Shown here piece after piece: positions 34,104 to 42,370 of a stretch of DNA of 64,000 nt. How positions within the stretch are numbered: the first letter of the stretch is position 1; each line of letters opens with the position of its first letter. The notes below the pieces were generated by a model. That model was not told the origin of the DNA. It ran no database searches and was given only the letters and a program-made list of their open reading frames with translations. The position numbers and the translations under genes were made by a program. Source of the stretch: Haladaptatus cibarius D43 (GTDB lineage Archaea; Halobacteriota; Halobacteria; Halobacteriales; Haladaptataceae); the NCBI RefSeq assembly GCF_000710615.1, contig NZ_JDTH01000013.1:1-64000 (forward strand), written 5' to 3'.

Positions 34104-35408
34104 TTAGATGAGCATACCCTTCTTTTCCAAGTCGGAGAGGGTGACGACTTCGACGTTTTTCTTGTTGATGTATTTGAGGATTTCCTTGAACTTGTTCTCG
34201 GCCAGACCATCGCCACCGATTTTGTGGAAGATAAGCGGCGACAACTGCTTATATTTCGCCGCGAAGTCGATAGACTCCTTGGTCGCTTGCATGTTGTTTT
34301 CACCGTACATCCGCGAGATGATGGTGTTCTTCTTGATGGCAGGGAGTGCGTTGGGCGACGCACCGAACGACATCGTCACATCGAAGTGTTTCTTTGCGAG
34401 GTCGAAGGTGTTCGGCCCGACGACGTTTTTCGGGACGGCCATGAATTTGTGGCCGTCGTAGCCGTACTGTTTGAGCCACTGCTTTGACTCCTTCATCAGA
34501 CTTTCCTGCTCCTTTTTCGAGCGCTGGTCTAACGGAGTTGCCTGCGTGTTCGGATGAGCGATCATATCCCATCCGTCCTCGACCATCTCGTTCATCTGGA
34601 TTCGAGTGAGGAACCCGTCGTCGTAGACGGCGTCGGTGATGACGGCGTCCACTCCCGGGAAGTCGTACTCCTTCATCATCTTGTACGCCTTCGTGTACTG
34701 CGATTCGAGGCCGTCGTCGAAGGTCAGCATCACCATCCCCTTTTTCGGGGCGGGCACCGTTTTGAGGTCGTCCACGAAGAACTCGATCGGCGTACTCGTG
34801 TTGGGGTCGCTCGGGCGGCCGATGATACGAACCTCATACACCTTCGAGAGGTCGATGTTCTTCGGGTCATTATGGCCGGTAACGCCGAGATTAACGCGAA
34901 CCCACTTTCCTTTCGGGCCGTAGAGCGTTCGCTTCATCTCGACGATGTGACCACGGTCGGGTGCATACAACTGGACGGCGACTTTCATGAAGTCGTGCGT
35001 CGTACACTTGAAAGCGAGAGAGAGATTCTTGTTGCTGAAATCAGCTGGGTTGCCACCGAAGTTGATGCGGTGAATCTGTCCCTGTTTGGTGTCCTGGCTA
35101 CCGACGACGTGGGCCGACTGCGAGCCTTCGACTTTCTGCTTCGTACTCTTTTTGAGGCTCCCGTGGCCGTCAACCGCCTTCCACGGGCCGAGCTTTTCGA
35201 AGTTCTCGAACGTCTGTGGCCCGCTCTGCGGATCGTCCCCATTGGAGGGGTTCTTACCATCGGTCGTGGAGGACGTTCCGTTGCCGTCGGTACCGTCAGG
35301 AGAGGTCGTATCGCCGCCGGAGTCACCGATACCGGAACAGCCAGCAAGACCAAGAGTACCGGCCGCTCCGACCGTCGTCAGGAACGTACGTCGTGTCTGT
35401 CGTTTCAT
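34104..35408 (-). CDS. Tat lipoprotein, polysaccharide-deacetylase-like
   Basis: A 434-residue protein. The twin-arginine signal TRRTFLTTVGAAG runs into a lipobox LAGC at Cys24, so it should be exported folded and lipid-anchored outside. An acidic Ser/Gly/Thr linker follows (to about 65), then a beta-rich carbohydrate-binding-like domain (about 65-215). From about 222 comes the NodB-type region with MLTFDDGLES. The second metal motif is weak: DMIAHPNTQ has one His but lacks the usual HxxxH. It may therefore be an atypical or altered-activity deacetylase. A CATATAAGA element (about 35435-35443) is about 30 nt upstream. Confidence 0.85.
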   Translation of the reverse strand: MKRQTRRTFLTTVGAAGTLGLAGCSGIGDSGGDTTSPDGTDGNGTSSTTDGKNPSNGDDPQSGPQTFENFEKLGPWKAVDGHGSLKKSTKQKVEGSQSAHVVGSQDTKQGQIHRINFGGNPADFSNKNLSLAFKCTTHDFMKVAVQLYAPDRGHIVEMKRTLYGPKGKWVRVNLGVTGHNDPKNIDLSKVYEVRIIGRPSDPNTSTPIEFFVDDLKTVPAPKKGMVMLTFDDGLESQYTKAYKMMKEYDFPGVDAVITDAVYDDGFLTRIQMNEMVEDGWDMIAHPNTQATPLDQRSKKEQESLMKESKQWLKQYGYDGHKFMAVPKNVVGPNTFDLAKKHFDVTMSFGASPNALPAIKKNTIISRMYGENNMQATKESIDFAAKYKQLSPLIFHKIGGDGLAENKFKEILKYINKKNVEVVTLSDLEKKGMLI

Positions 35409-35594
35409 CGCTACTTTACCAGAACAGTCATAGGTATTTTCTTATATGGCGCTTAAGAACCGGACGTAAACAATTATACACACGGAAAATTCCCGGGCGA
35501 GAGACCGTTTACAACGTTTCCAACAGAGGGAAAACGGGGAGGGAATGAACTAGGCACCAGATAATTAATATATACGGTCGTTTTGCAGATTTTG

Positions 35595-37133
35595 ATGGCG
35601 TCAGACAAGCGTAATCGAAACGCAACGACTCGCAGAACTTATCTCAAGCTCACTGGTGCGGTTGCTGCATCGACGGCGGTTATGGGGACCGCGTCGGCAA
35701 ATCCTTCAGAATATGAAGACAATTACGGGACCGTCATCGACGTGACGGATGTGGGGGCGGACAACGATGGAGACGAATCCATTACACCGATTCTCCGGGA
35801 GCACGCGGACGACGATACGCTCCTCTACTTCCCGCCGGGACGATACTACATGGACGAGCAGTTCCGCTTCACCGGCTTCGACAACTTCGGACTCGTCGGC
35901 GACGACGCGGAACTCGTTCCCGCGAACTACCACGACTTCGACGATGGGGGAGATGGAAACTACCGCCTCTTCCGACTGGGAGTTCACTATGACCCCGGAC
36001 ACGCCCTGCGCGTGGAAGGATTCACGGTTGACCAGACGAGGGACGACACTGGTATCCGCGTTATCGAAGCCGAAGTAGACGACGGGCTGATGGTACGCGA
36101 CATCGAAATCATCGGCCGACACGACAGCGGAACGTTCGGGCCGGGACGGTTCGCCGTCACCGACCCGGACGGAGAGGGACTGGTCGAGGGATTCGAAGCA
36201 CCGGACGGTGCAGACTGGTCGGGCGACACGCCGAGTGATGCCCTCTGGCGTGGCCCAACCGGTATCCTTTGCAATCAGAACGAAGGGACGATGACCTTCC
36301 GTGACTGTCATCTCGGAAGTTTCCCGGACAACGGTCTGTACGCCGCAAACGGTTCCGGCTCCATCCAGATACAGGGTGGACGATTCCAGAACAGCACGGG
36401 CGCAAACGTTCGACTCGGCGGAAACAACAGCTACATTCAGGACGCAACGATTGTCGTTGACCTCGACGACTCGAACGGCATTGCCCAACGTGGACTCCGC
36501 ATGGAGGAAGGAACTCTCCTCGTCGCACGGAACGTCGATTTCCAAACGAGCGTCGGCGAAAGCCCCGCGATTTGGATCGGACACGGTGCACGATACTGCT
36601 ACGTCACCGACTCGACAGTGACGGCGCGGACGGACGACCCAACTCCAGCGATTTCCATCCGCGATTCCGCAGGCCAAACCCGCATCAAGCGGACGAACAT
36701 CGAACACGAGGTAGGTGGCGGCCCAGCCATCAAAATTCAGGACGGCGACGACCCAGTGTACCTCGAAGACGTCACCATCACCGGAGACGCACCGACGACG
36801 GGAACCCGAGCGGCCATCGAAAACAAGCGTGATGGCTGTGAATTCCGCAGTGTAAACGTCAACCACGGCGGCGGTTGGGGTCGGCGTGCACTGGCGAACC
36901 GAGGAAAGGACTGTCTCATCTACGAAGGCGACTACGTCTCCGAAGATAACGCAATCGTTGACGACGGGGCGGGAACGTGGATTGAGGGCGTCTCGGCACG
37001 CTCACGAAGCGGCAACGAGGGACTTCGCATCACGGACGATGCCAAAGACATCTACGTCAAAAAGAGCAACATCGAAAACGGAATCGAGGACAACAGTTCG
37101 GACGGTTATGACGGCTGGGGCAACGACTTCTAA
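35595..37133 (+). CDS. Tat-exported right-handed beta-helix protein (copy 2)
   Basis: A 512-residue paralogue of 28108-29694. TTRRTYLKLTGAVAAS is the Tat signal, with a likely cut near ASA. The mature region shares LLYFPPGRYYMDEQFRFTG, NYHDFDDGGD and WRGPTGILCNQ with copy 1 and also ends in a Trp-Gly-Asn element (GWGNDF). The copies differ more in the central coils, where binding specificity would be set. The ATG at 35595 is chosen; AGATAATTAATATATA upstream (about 35560-35575) supplies a TATA box about 25-30 nt before it. Confidence 0.85.
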   Translation: MASDKRNRNATTRRTYLKLTGAVAASTAVMGTASANPSEYEDNYGTVIDVTDVGADNDGDESITPILREHADDDTLLYFPPGRYYMDEQFRFTGFDNFGLVGDDAELVPANYHDFDDGGDGNYRLFRLGVHYDPGHALRVEGFTVDQTRDDTGIRVIEAEVDDGLMVRDIEIIGRHDSGTFGPGRFAVTDPDGEGLVEGFEAPDGADWSGDTPSDALWRGPTGILCNQNEGTMTFRDCHLGSFPDNGLYAANGSGSIQIQGGRFQNSTGANVRLGGNNSYIQDATIVVDLDDSNGIAQRGLRMEEGTLLVARNVDFQTSVGESPAIWIGHGARYCYVTDSTVTARTDDPTPAISIRDSAGQTRIKRTNIEHEVGGGPAIKIQDGDDPVYLEDVTITGDAPTTGTRAAIENKRDGCEFRSVNVNHGGGWGRRALANRGKDCLIYEGDYVSEDNAIVDDGAGTWIEGVSARSRSGNEGLRITDDAKDIYVKKSNIENGIEDNSSDGYDGWGNDF

Positions 37134-37196
37134 CTCCATTCCAGTGTTTCACATCGCTGTACCGACATCCCTGCGATAGCATTTCGGCGCGGTAGA

Positions 37197-38003
37197 CTAG
37201 TTTTGCGATTTGACGGCGCGGATGTGATAGGCGTCCGGACGCTCGCCGAGTCGCTCGACTTCGAATCCGTAGTCACGGAGATATGCTTCGATTTCTTCCG
37301 TCGAGGTTCCGTACTCCGCACTCAGGTTGTGGTGGAGTTCCGCGTAGACGAGACGGACGTCTGCCAGTCGATCATCGAATCCTTCGAGAACTTGGAGTTC
37401 CGCCCCCTCAACGTCGATTTTGAGAATATCCGGTGCAGGGTAGCGGCCCTCTTCTATCAGCGTTTCACCCCGAACGACGTCGATTTCGAGTTCGCCGTCC
37501 GCCGAGAGAGCGTGTCGCCCCTCGCCGTAATTCTCACTTTCCACTGCGAGCGTACCGGAACCGTCCTCGTTCGAGAGTGCGAGTTCCGCGACCTGCCACC
37601 GACTCGTCGGGAGGTTAGCAGAAAGGTTGTGCCGAAGTCGAACCGAGTTGGTCGGCATGGGTTCGAATGCGACGACCGTGCCGCTTTCCAGCCGTTTCCC
37701 GGCGAAACAGGTGTGAGTTCCGATGTTGGCACCGATGTCGTACAACACATCGGACTCCTGAACGTCCGAGAGCAGTGACTCCACGACAGCGCGTTCGCCG
37801 ACGAGAGAGGTAGCGCGCTGATACTCGGTTCGCGTGTCCGCGGCAAATTCCGCCGTATATCCACCAACAGTGACCGATGCGGACCAGAGATGGAGCGCGA
37901 GCTTGGTGTGCCAATAACCGGTTGCGAGAACTGGCGCGATACCCACCCGTTTACAGAAGTTCCACAGGTGACTTCGGGCGGCCCGGCGCTCCAAATCAAG
38001 CAT
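37197..38003 (-). CDS. FkbM-family methyltransferase (second copy)
   Basis: A 268-residue relative of 33198-34010. LYDIGANIGTHTCFAGKRL is the SAM loop and ILKIDVEGAELQVLEGFD the FkbM signature. The N-terminal region before residue 60 is unlike the other copy (RAARSHLWNFCKRVG). The start is the ATG at 38003; a very AT-rich TATATATTTATG on the coding strand (about 38026-38038) lies about 25-35 nt upstream. The upstream extension to 38462 has non-coding character. It likely methylates a sugar in this polysaccharide. Confidence 0.88.
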   Translation of the reverse strand: MLDLERRAARSHLWNFCKRVGIAPVLATGYWHTKLALHLWSASVTVGGYTAEFAADTRTEYQRATSLVGERAVVESLLSDVQESDVLYDIGANIGTHTCFAGKRLESGTVVAFEPMPTNSVRLRHNLSANLPTSRWQVAELALSNEDGSGTLAVESENYGEGRHALSADGELEIDVVRGETLIEEGRYPAPDILKIDVEGAELQVLEGFDDRLADVRLVYAELHHNLSAEYGTSTEEIEAYLRDYGFEVERLGERPDAYHIRAVKSQN

Positions 38004-38548
38004 ATGAGAAATCACAGGAGGCGAGGCATAAATATATATCACGGATAAGCGGCGAGGGAAAGCGAGTAGAACCCGTTTTAGCAGGCGCATAACAGTGCGA
38101 AACGGTTGGTACGGAGGACGAACGACCGGATAGTAGCGCAGGACGACAGGCGAAAAATCAGCCGGATTGATGAGCAAGCCAGTTTCCGACTTTCCGACAG
38201 GTCGTTCCATCGTCCACGACACCGTGTTCTCGACACGGATTCGAACGGAGGAGTCCGATAGCGGAGAAGTAGGATTGAAAGCAGAAAAAGAGGAGAGAAC
38301 ACCATCCGAGGATGTTCTTCGGGGGCGTTTCGGCTGCTGTCGGATACCGAGCACTGTTTCAGATGTTCCTAAACACAATCTTCCTGATGTTATACTGTGT
38401 ATAGTTAACCGCCATAGACACGATAGCAGAAATAGAGCCAACCGTGACACGAGCGCAGACAACTGACGTGAGACGGAATCGGCGGACGATTACGTGCCGC
38501 CGTGGCACGGGACGACCACCAAACGGTGGCGACTGAGGTGTGTGAACG
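38004..38548. other. Divergent intergenic region of about 545 bp
   Basis: It separates the FkbM gene (minus) from the asparagine-synthase-like gene (plus). The open frames here lack coding character. A hairpin pairs CGTGCC (38493-38498) with GGCACG (38504-38509). GAGGTG at 38535-38540 is a Shine-Dalgarno-like sequence 8 nt before the ATG at 38549, unusual among the mostly leaderless genes here. I see no other structure. Confidence 0.4.
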
Positions 38549-40267
38549 ATGAATAAAGAAATATTCGGCGTCTTCGGTGACCGGGACGAGTTCGAGCGAT
38601 TTCGTTCGGAGCGCGAGTTCGACGATGTCGTAACGAGCGACGTTGCGACCGTCGGGATTCGGGATACCGGACTCGGTATTCCCGGACGAAGTGCCTCCTA
38701 CTCCGGCAAACTCGGTTCGTGTGTTATCTGGGGAGAGGCATATCCAAACAAGCGTGGCTGGACGGAGCCTGCTCGCTGGTTGCTAGAACAGTATTCGGAG
38801 AAAGGAAAAGACGCCATCAAGGCGCTTAACGGGTCGTACCTCGCGTTCATCGAACACGAGGGCGATGCGGTGGTTCTCACCGACATGATTCGTTCGTGGG
38901 AATGTTTCTACACGGACGACCCCGGCGTTCGGGTGTTCGGCTCCGACGCGGCGGAAGTGGCGAAAACCGTCGATAACCCGACCATGCGCAGGCAGTCGGT
39001 CGGCGAGTTCCTCCATATGGGCGTCATTCTCGGAAACAAGACGCTGTTTCACGAACTCCACCGCACCTCCTTCGACGGCTATCTGACGGCCGACGAGGTC
39101 GGTGACTTAGACCGGTTCGTCTACGACGAACAGGAGATGGACTACGCGGGCGAGCTTGCAGACCGCATGCAACGGGCGATTCGACGGCGTTCCCGTCAGC
39201 CCGGCAAGAAAGGACTGCTGCTGTCGGCGGGGTACGATTCGCGGACGCTGTTGTCGCAATTCCCCGAAATCGAACACTGCTACACGGTCGGAATGCCCGA
39301 CGCACAGGAAGTGAAAGTCGCTCGCAGACTGGCTAAACAGTACAACGTAGACCACACGACGCTGGTGACGAACGACCGCTACATCATGCCCGGCGAGCAG
39401 AAAGTGCGGGATACGAATGGTATCAAAGAGTCCATTCACATCCACCACGCGGGTTACAACAACGACATCGAAGTGGACACGATGTACCACGGACTGCTGT
39501 TCGACACGCTTCTGCGCGGATTCGGCCACAAACGAAGCGAATTCGAACTACTCGGCAAGACGCTTCCGCTGAAGCGGATGGAAGACGACCCAGACCCCGT
39601 CGAAGCCTCACTCGACAACTTTGGGTTCCTTCCCAACCGAAGCCGGAAAGTTGCAGAGCAGTATGCGGACGATTCGGATGCGGCCGGAGAGTTCGTGCGC
39701 AACGCCATCGCAAGCGAATTCGACCGCTGTTGGGGACGTACCGACTCGGTGCAGAACGCGCTGTCGCTGTTCAGCATCAGCAACCAGCCAACGATTCCGT
39801 TCCGGACGCATCTCGCGGACAACTACCTCGAATCGTTCATCGCGGCAGATACGGAACTGCTCGAATGGCACCTGCAGACGCCGCCGAGATACCGAACCAC
39901 GGCGACGTTCATCCGCGCAATTCGACAGTTAGATGATGGACTTTTCCGCCATCGGCCACCAGACCGACCGTACATGTCCACGCTCCTGTCGGAGATGGAG
40001 CGATTCGCACGGCGAAAGCTCCCGTTCGTGCAGTCGTTCGAGCCGGCGTGGCCGGACAGACAACAGATATACGACCGATACAACTTAGACCAGCGGTTGT
40101 TCCCGAAACACGAGACGATTCACGAGCTGCCCTCGCGCCACAAACTCCGAATCAACGATATGGTCGGCTGGGTCGCACAGTGCTCGGAGACGGCAGTCAA
40201 CCCGACTGACGTCCTCTATATGCCCAGCGAAGACGGCGGAGCGGACGAAATTCGATCCGAGAACTGA
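38549..40267 (+). CDS. Asparagine-synthase-like protein without the glutaminase Cys
   Basis: A 572-residue protein. The N-terminal region looks like the asparagine synthase glutaminase fold (MNKEIFGVFGD), but the usual Cys after Met is replaced by Asn, so glutamine hydrolysis is unlikely. The C-terminal half has the ATP PP-loop motif in LLSAGYDSRTLL (S226-S231). Members in polysaccharide loci can amidate uronic acids using ammonia or another amine source. With the nucleotide-sugar dehydrogenase nearby this role is plausible but unproven. Asparagine synthesis itself seems unlikely. Confidence 0.82.
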   Translation: MNKEIFGVFGDRDEFERFRSEREFDDVVTSDVATVGIRDTGLGIPGRSASYSGKLGSCVIWGEAYPNKRGWTEPARWLLEQYSEKGKDAIKALNGSYLAFIEHEGDAVVLTDMIRSWECFYTDDPGVRVFGSDAAEVAKTVDNPTMRRQSVGEFLHMGVILGNKTLFHELHRTSFDGYLTADEVGDLDRFVYDEQEMDYAGELADRMQRAIRRRSRQPGKKGLLLSAGYDSRTLLSQFPEIEHCYTVGMPDAQEVKVARRLAKQYNVDHTTLVTNDRYIMPGEQKVRDTNGIKESIHIHHAGYNNDIEVDTMYHGLLFDTLLRGFGHKRSEFELLGKTLPLKRMEDDPDPVEASLDNFGFLPNRSRKVAEQYADDSDAAGEFVRNAIASEFDRCWGRTDSVQNALSLFSISNQPTIPFRTHLADNYLESFIAADTELLEWHLQTPPRYRTTATFIRAIRQLDDGLFRHRPPDRPYMSTLLSEMERFARRKLPFVQSFEPAWPDRQQIYDRYNLDQRLFPKHETIHELPSRHKLRINDMVGWVAQCSETAVNPTDVLYMPSEDGGADEIRSEN

Positions 40268-40275
40268 TTAGGAGC

Positions 40276-40290
40276 CGTATAATAAAACCC
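40276..40290 (+). promoter_or_regulatory. TATA-like element of the DUF1616 gene
   Basis: CGTATAATAAAACCC is centred about 30 nt before the ATG at 40313, one of the RTAATAAARY elements of this locus. Confidence 0.45.
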
Positions 40291-40312
40291 GTTTCACGCT
40301 ACTGAGATTACA

Positions 40313-41632
40313 ATGAGTACGAATAGCCGCTGGTGGTTCGCAGACCTCCTACTAGCCCTCGTTCTGACCGGTATCGGAGGTTTCGCGGCGTACGCCGGAA
40401 TTGGCGGTCGAGCGCAGGTCGCGCTGGTTCTCCCGCTCGTCGTCTTTCTTCCAGGGTACGTCTTTATTTCGGCGCTCTTTCCCGAAGGCGGGAAGTCAGA
40501 TGGCCGAACGTTCGGGAACGACAAAAACGATGCCGCATACGCGCTCGGTGGCCCCGAACGGGTCGGACTCGCCGTAACGATAAGCGTTGCCGTGGTTCCA
40601 ATCGTCGCCGCGATAGCGAACTTCACGCCGTGGGGGATTCGACTGCGACCGATTTTGGTGGGAGTGCTCGCCTTCACGGCTTTCTTTACGCTCGTCGCGC
40701 TCGCTCGACGGGTGCGCGTTCCGACAGAGCGACGGTACACTCCCGGACTGCCGGGTCTGCTGTTTAGTTCGTCGGGGAGACGTTCGGGAGGTCGGACGAT
40801 GACGATTTTGAACATCGGCATCGTCATTAGCTTCCTGTTGGTCGCGTCGAGCCTCGGATTTGCAGTGCTGAACCCACCGCAGGGAGAGCAGTTCACCGAG
40901 TTCTACGTGGACACACAGAACATAGACAGCAATACGAATACGCTGTATCAGGCCGACCTCGGGAACGATGGTGTGACGGCCAACGTCATCAACCACGAAA
41001 ATGAACGAACCCAGTACACCGTCGTCGCAGTGCTTCAGCGCGTCGAGGATGGCAGTGTCACGGAACAGTCCCAGTTCGACGAACAGCAGGTGACGGTCGC
41101 CGATGGAGCGAGGGGGCAAGTGACACTCACCGGCGACCAGTCCATCTCCGGCGACAACGTCCGGATTCTCCTCCAACTCTACAAAGGAAATCCGTCCGGG
41201 GAACCATACCTAACGAATCCAGTATGGCTCTCGGAGCAGAGTCCACCACAGCAAGGGAACTCCGACACGGGAGACGGCTCGGACGAGAACCAGAACGAAG
41301 GAAACAGCGGAAGTGGGAACGGAGACGGCCAGAGTGACGGCAACAGCGGAGACAATCAGAACGGCAACGATGGTGACGCAGGGAACGGTGGTGCAGGAGA
41401 TGGTGACGGGAATGCTGGCAACGGCAATGGCGGCGAGCAGACGACGCAACCGCCGGAAACCGGCACTACCACCACGACATCGGCACCGGGAACCACGACC
41501 TCGGCTGGGACGACACAGCCGGGAACCACCACGACCGAGACGGGTGGAACGACTCAACCCGGAGAAACGACTACCACGACGACCGACGACGGTTTCTTCT
41601 CGTCGCTTAGTTCGAACGGTTTGAGCGGGTAA
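40313..41632 (+). CDS. DUF1616 membrane protein with Gly/Asn- and Thr-rich tail
   Basis: A 439-residue protein. Four membrane segments are in the first 130 residues and one more near 165-185, followed by an extracytoplasmic DUF1616 domain (about 190-305). A Gly/Asn/Asp-rich stretch (about 310-380) and a Thr-rich stretch (about 380-425) come next, and the protein ends with DDGFFS and a short polar tail. The same Thr-rich plus DDG(W/F)FS ending is on the flippase at 30758. DUF1616 proteins occur in archaeal glycan loci with unknown function. Confidence 0.82.
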   Translation: MSTNSRWWFADLLLALVLTGIGGFAAYAGIGGRAQVALVLPLVVFLPGYVFISALFPEGGKSDGRTFGNDKNDAAYALGGPERVGLAVTISVAVVPIVAAIANFTPWGIRLRPILVGVLAFTAFFTLVALARRVRVPTERRYTPGLPGLLFSSSGRRSGGRTMTILNIGIVISFLLVASSLGFAVLNPPQGEQFTEFYVDTQNIDSNTNTLYQADLGNDGVTANVINHENERTQYTVVAVLQRVEDGSVTEQSQFDEQQVTVADGARGQVTLTGDQSISGDNVRILLQLYKGNPSGEPYLTNPVWLSEQSPPQQGNSDTGDGSDENQNEGNSGSGNGDGQSDGNSGDNQNGNDGDAGNGGAGDGDGNAGNGNGGEQTTQPPETGTTTTTSAPGTTTSAGTTQPGTTTTETGGTTQPGETTTTTTDDGFFSSLSSNGLSG

Positions 41633-41646
41633 TAGACGAAGTGTTC

Positions 41647-41860
41647 TAGATGCGACGAAGACGGATTGGTTTTGTTGTACCACACCCCACTTTGTCCAGT
41701 GTCTTCTGTGGCTTCTCACACACACCCCATCGTGTCCAGTGTCTTCTGGCGTGAGGGTAGGGAAGAAGAATGAAAAGTCGAAACAGTATCATCGAGACAC
41801 TGGACAGAGTGGGGTGTGTGTATTCCGGATAGAGAGAGACAGAAGACACAGTAGATGCGA
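41647..41860. repeat. Cluster of three origin-box-like repeats flanked by a 9-bp direct repeat
   Basis: Two direct copies (41680-41708 and 41719-41748) contain GTCCAGTGTCTTCTG preceded by CACACCCCA. A third (41794-41820) is inverted, reading GACACTGGACAGAGTGGGG. TAGATGCGA occurs at 41647-41655 and again at 41852-41860. The inverted core CACTGGA...GTGGGGTGTG resembles the ORBs at 61-62 kb, yet no orc1/cdc6 is adjacent. A MITE-like element or a relic origin are both possible. Confidence 0.55.
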
Positions 41861-42078
41861 TGGTTTGTCAAAGATAACACGAATGGGGTGATGATATAGC
41901 TGCGGAGAGGAACACACCGGATTTCCTCTGCTTTTCGTTGACCGAGTGTATCGTGCCAAAATAGACGATCGATAATGGAAAATCTATAACTACTAAGATA
42001 AAATTACTCTGTATTCTATATACTCTGTCAGAGATTAAAGAATGAAGTTTTTGAATTTCGCTAGTGGTACAGGTTCGA
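41861..42078. other. AT-rich non-coding stretch
   Basis: About 220 bp between the origin-box-like repeats and the sugar-epimerase fragment, with an AT-rich core near 41970-42045. No coding frame is convincing. If the repeats mark an origin, this would be the candidate unwinding region. Confidence 0.35.
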
Positions 42079-42321
42079 CTAAAAGCAGCGGAAATCCGGT
42101 GTGTATGCGCGCAGTCCGAAACGTACTCTCGACACCAGTGCGGAAAAAACAGAAGCCAAACAAAACCCCAAAATCGGATTTTCCACGTATTCGGGTTCCA
42201 CGTCGGTTCCAAGATAGCCATCGTCTCCGGCGACAACGTCGTTCGCTTCTGCGAGATGATTAGCGAGGTTCGACCTGATGAATCCGGTATTACCGGTCAC
42301 GAGAACGCGTTGTCCCTGCAT
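42079..42321 (-). pseudogene. Truncated sugar-nucleotide epimerase/dehydratase (SDR) fragment
   Basis: The first 49 codons encode the N-terminus of an extended SDR enzyme: MQGQRVLVTGNTGFIRSNLANHL, split here into its NAD-binding loop, followed by DDGYLGT. The canonical loop GGxGFIGS is altered to GNTGFIRS, and the frame leaves the family after about residue 49 and ends at 42079. The rest of the gene (normally about 250 more residues) is missing. This is a decayed nucleotide-sugar enzyme. Confidence 0.75.
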
Positions 42322-42370
42322 GGCTTTCCGTCTTCTCGGGTGCGAGAAAAGAATTTACATCGTTAGCGAA

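Noticed and set aside
38167-38466. Plus-strand frame of 99 codons in the gap before the asparagine-synthase-like gene
   Set aside because: Composition is not haloarchaeal, the start context is poor, and no motif can be seen.
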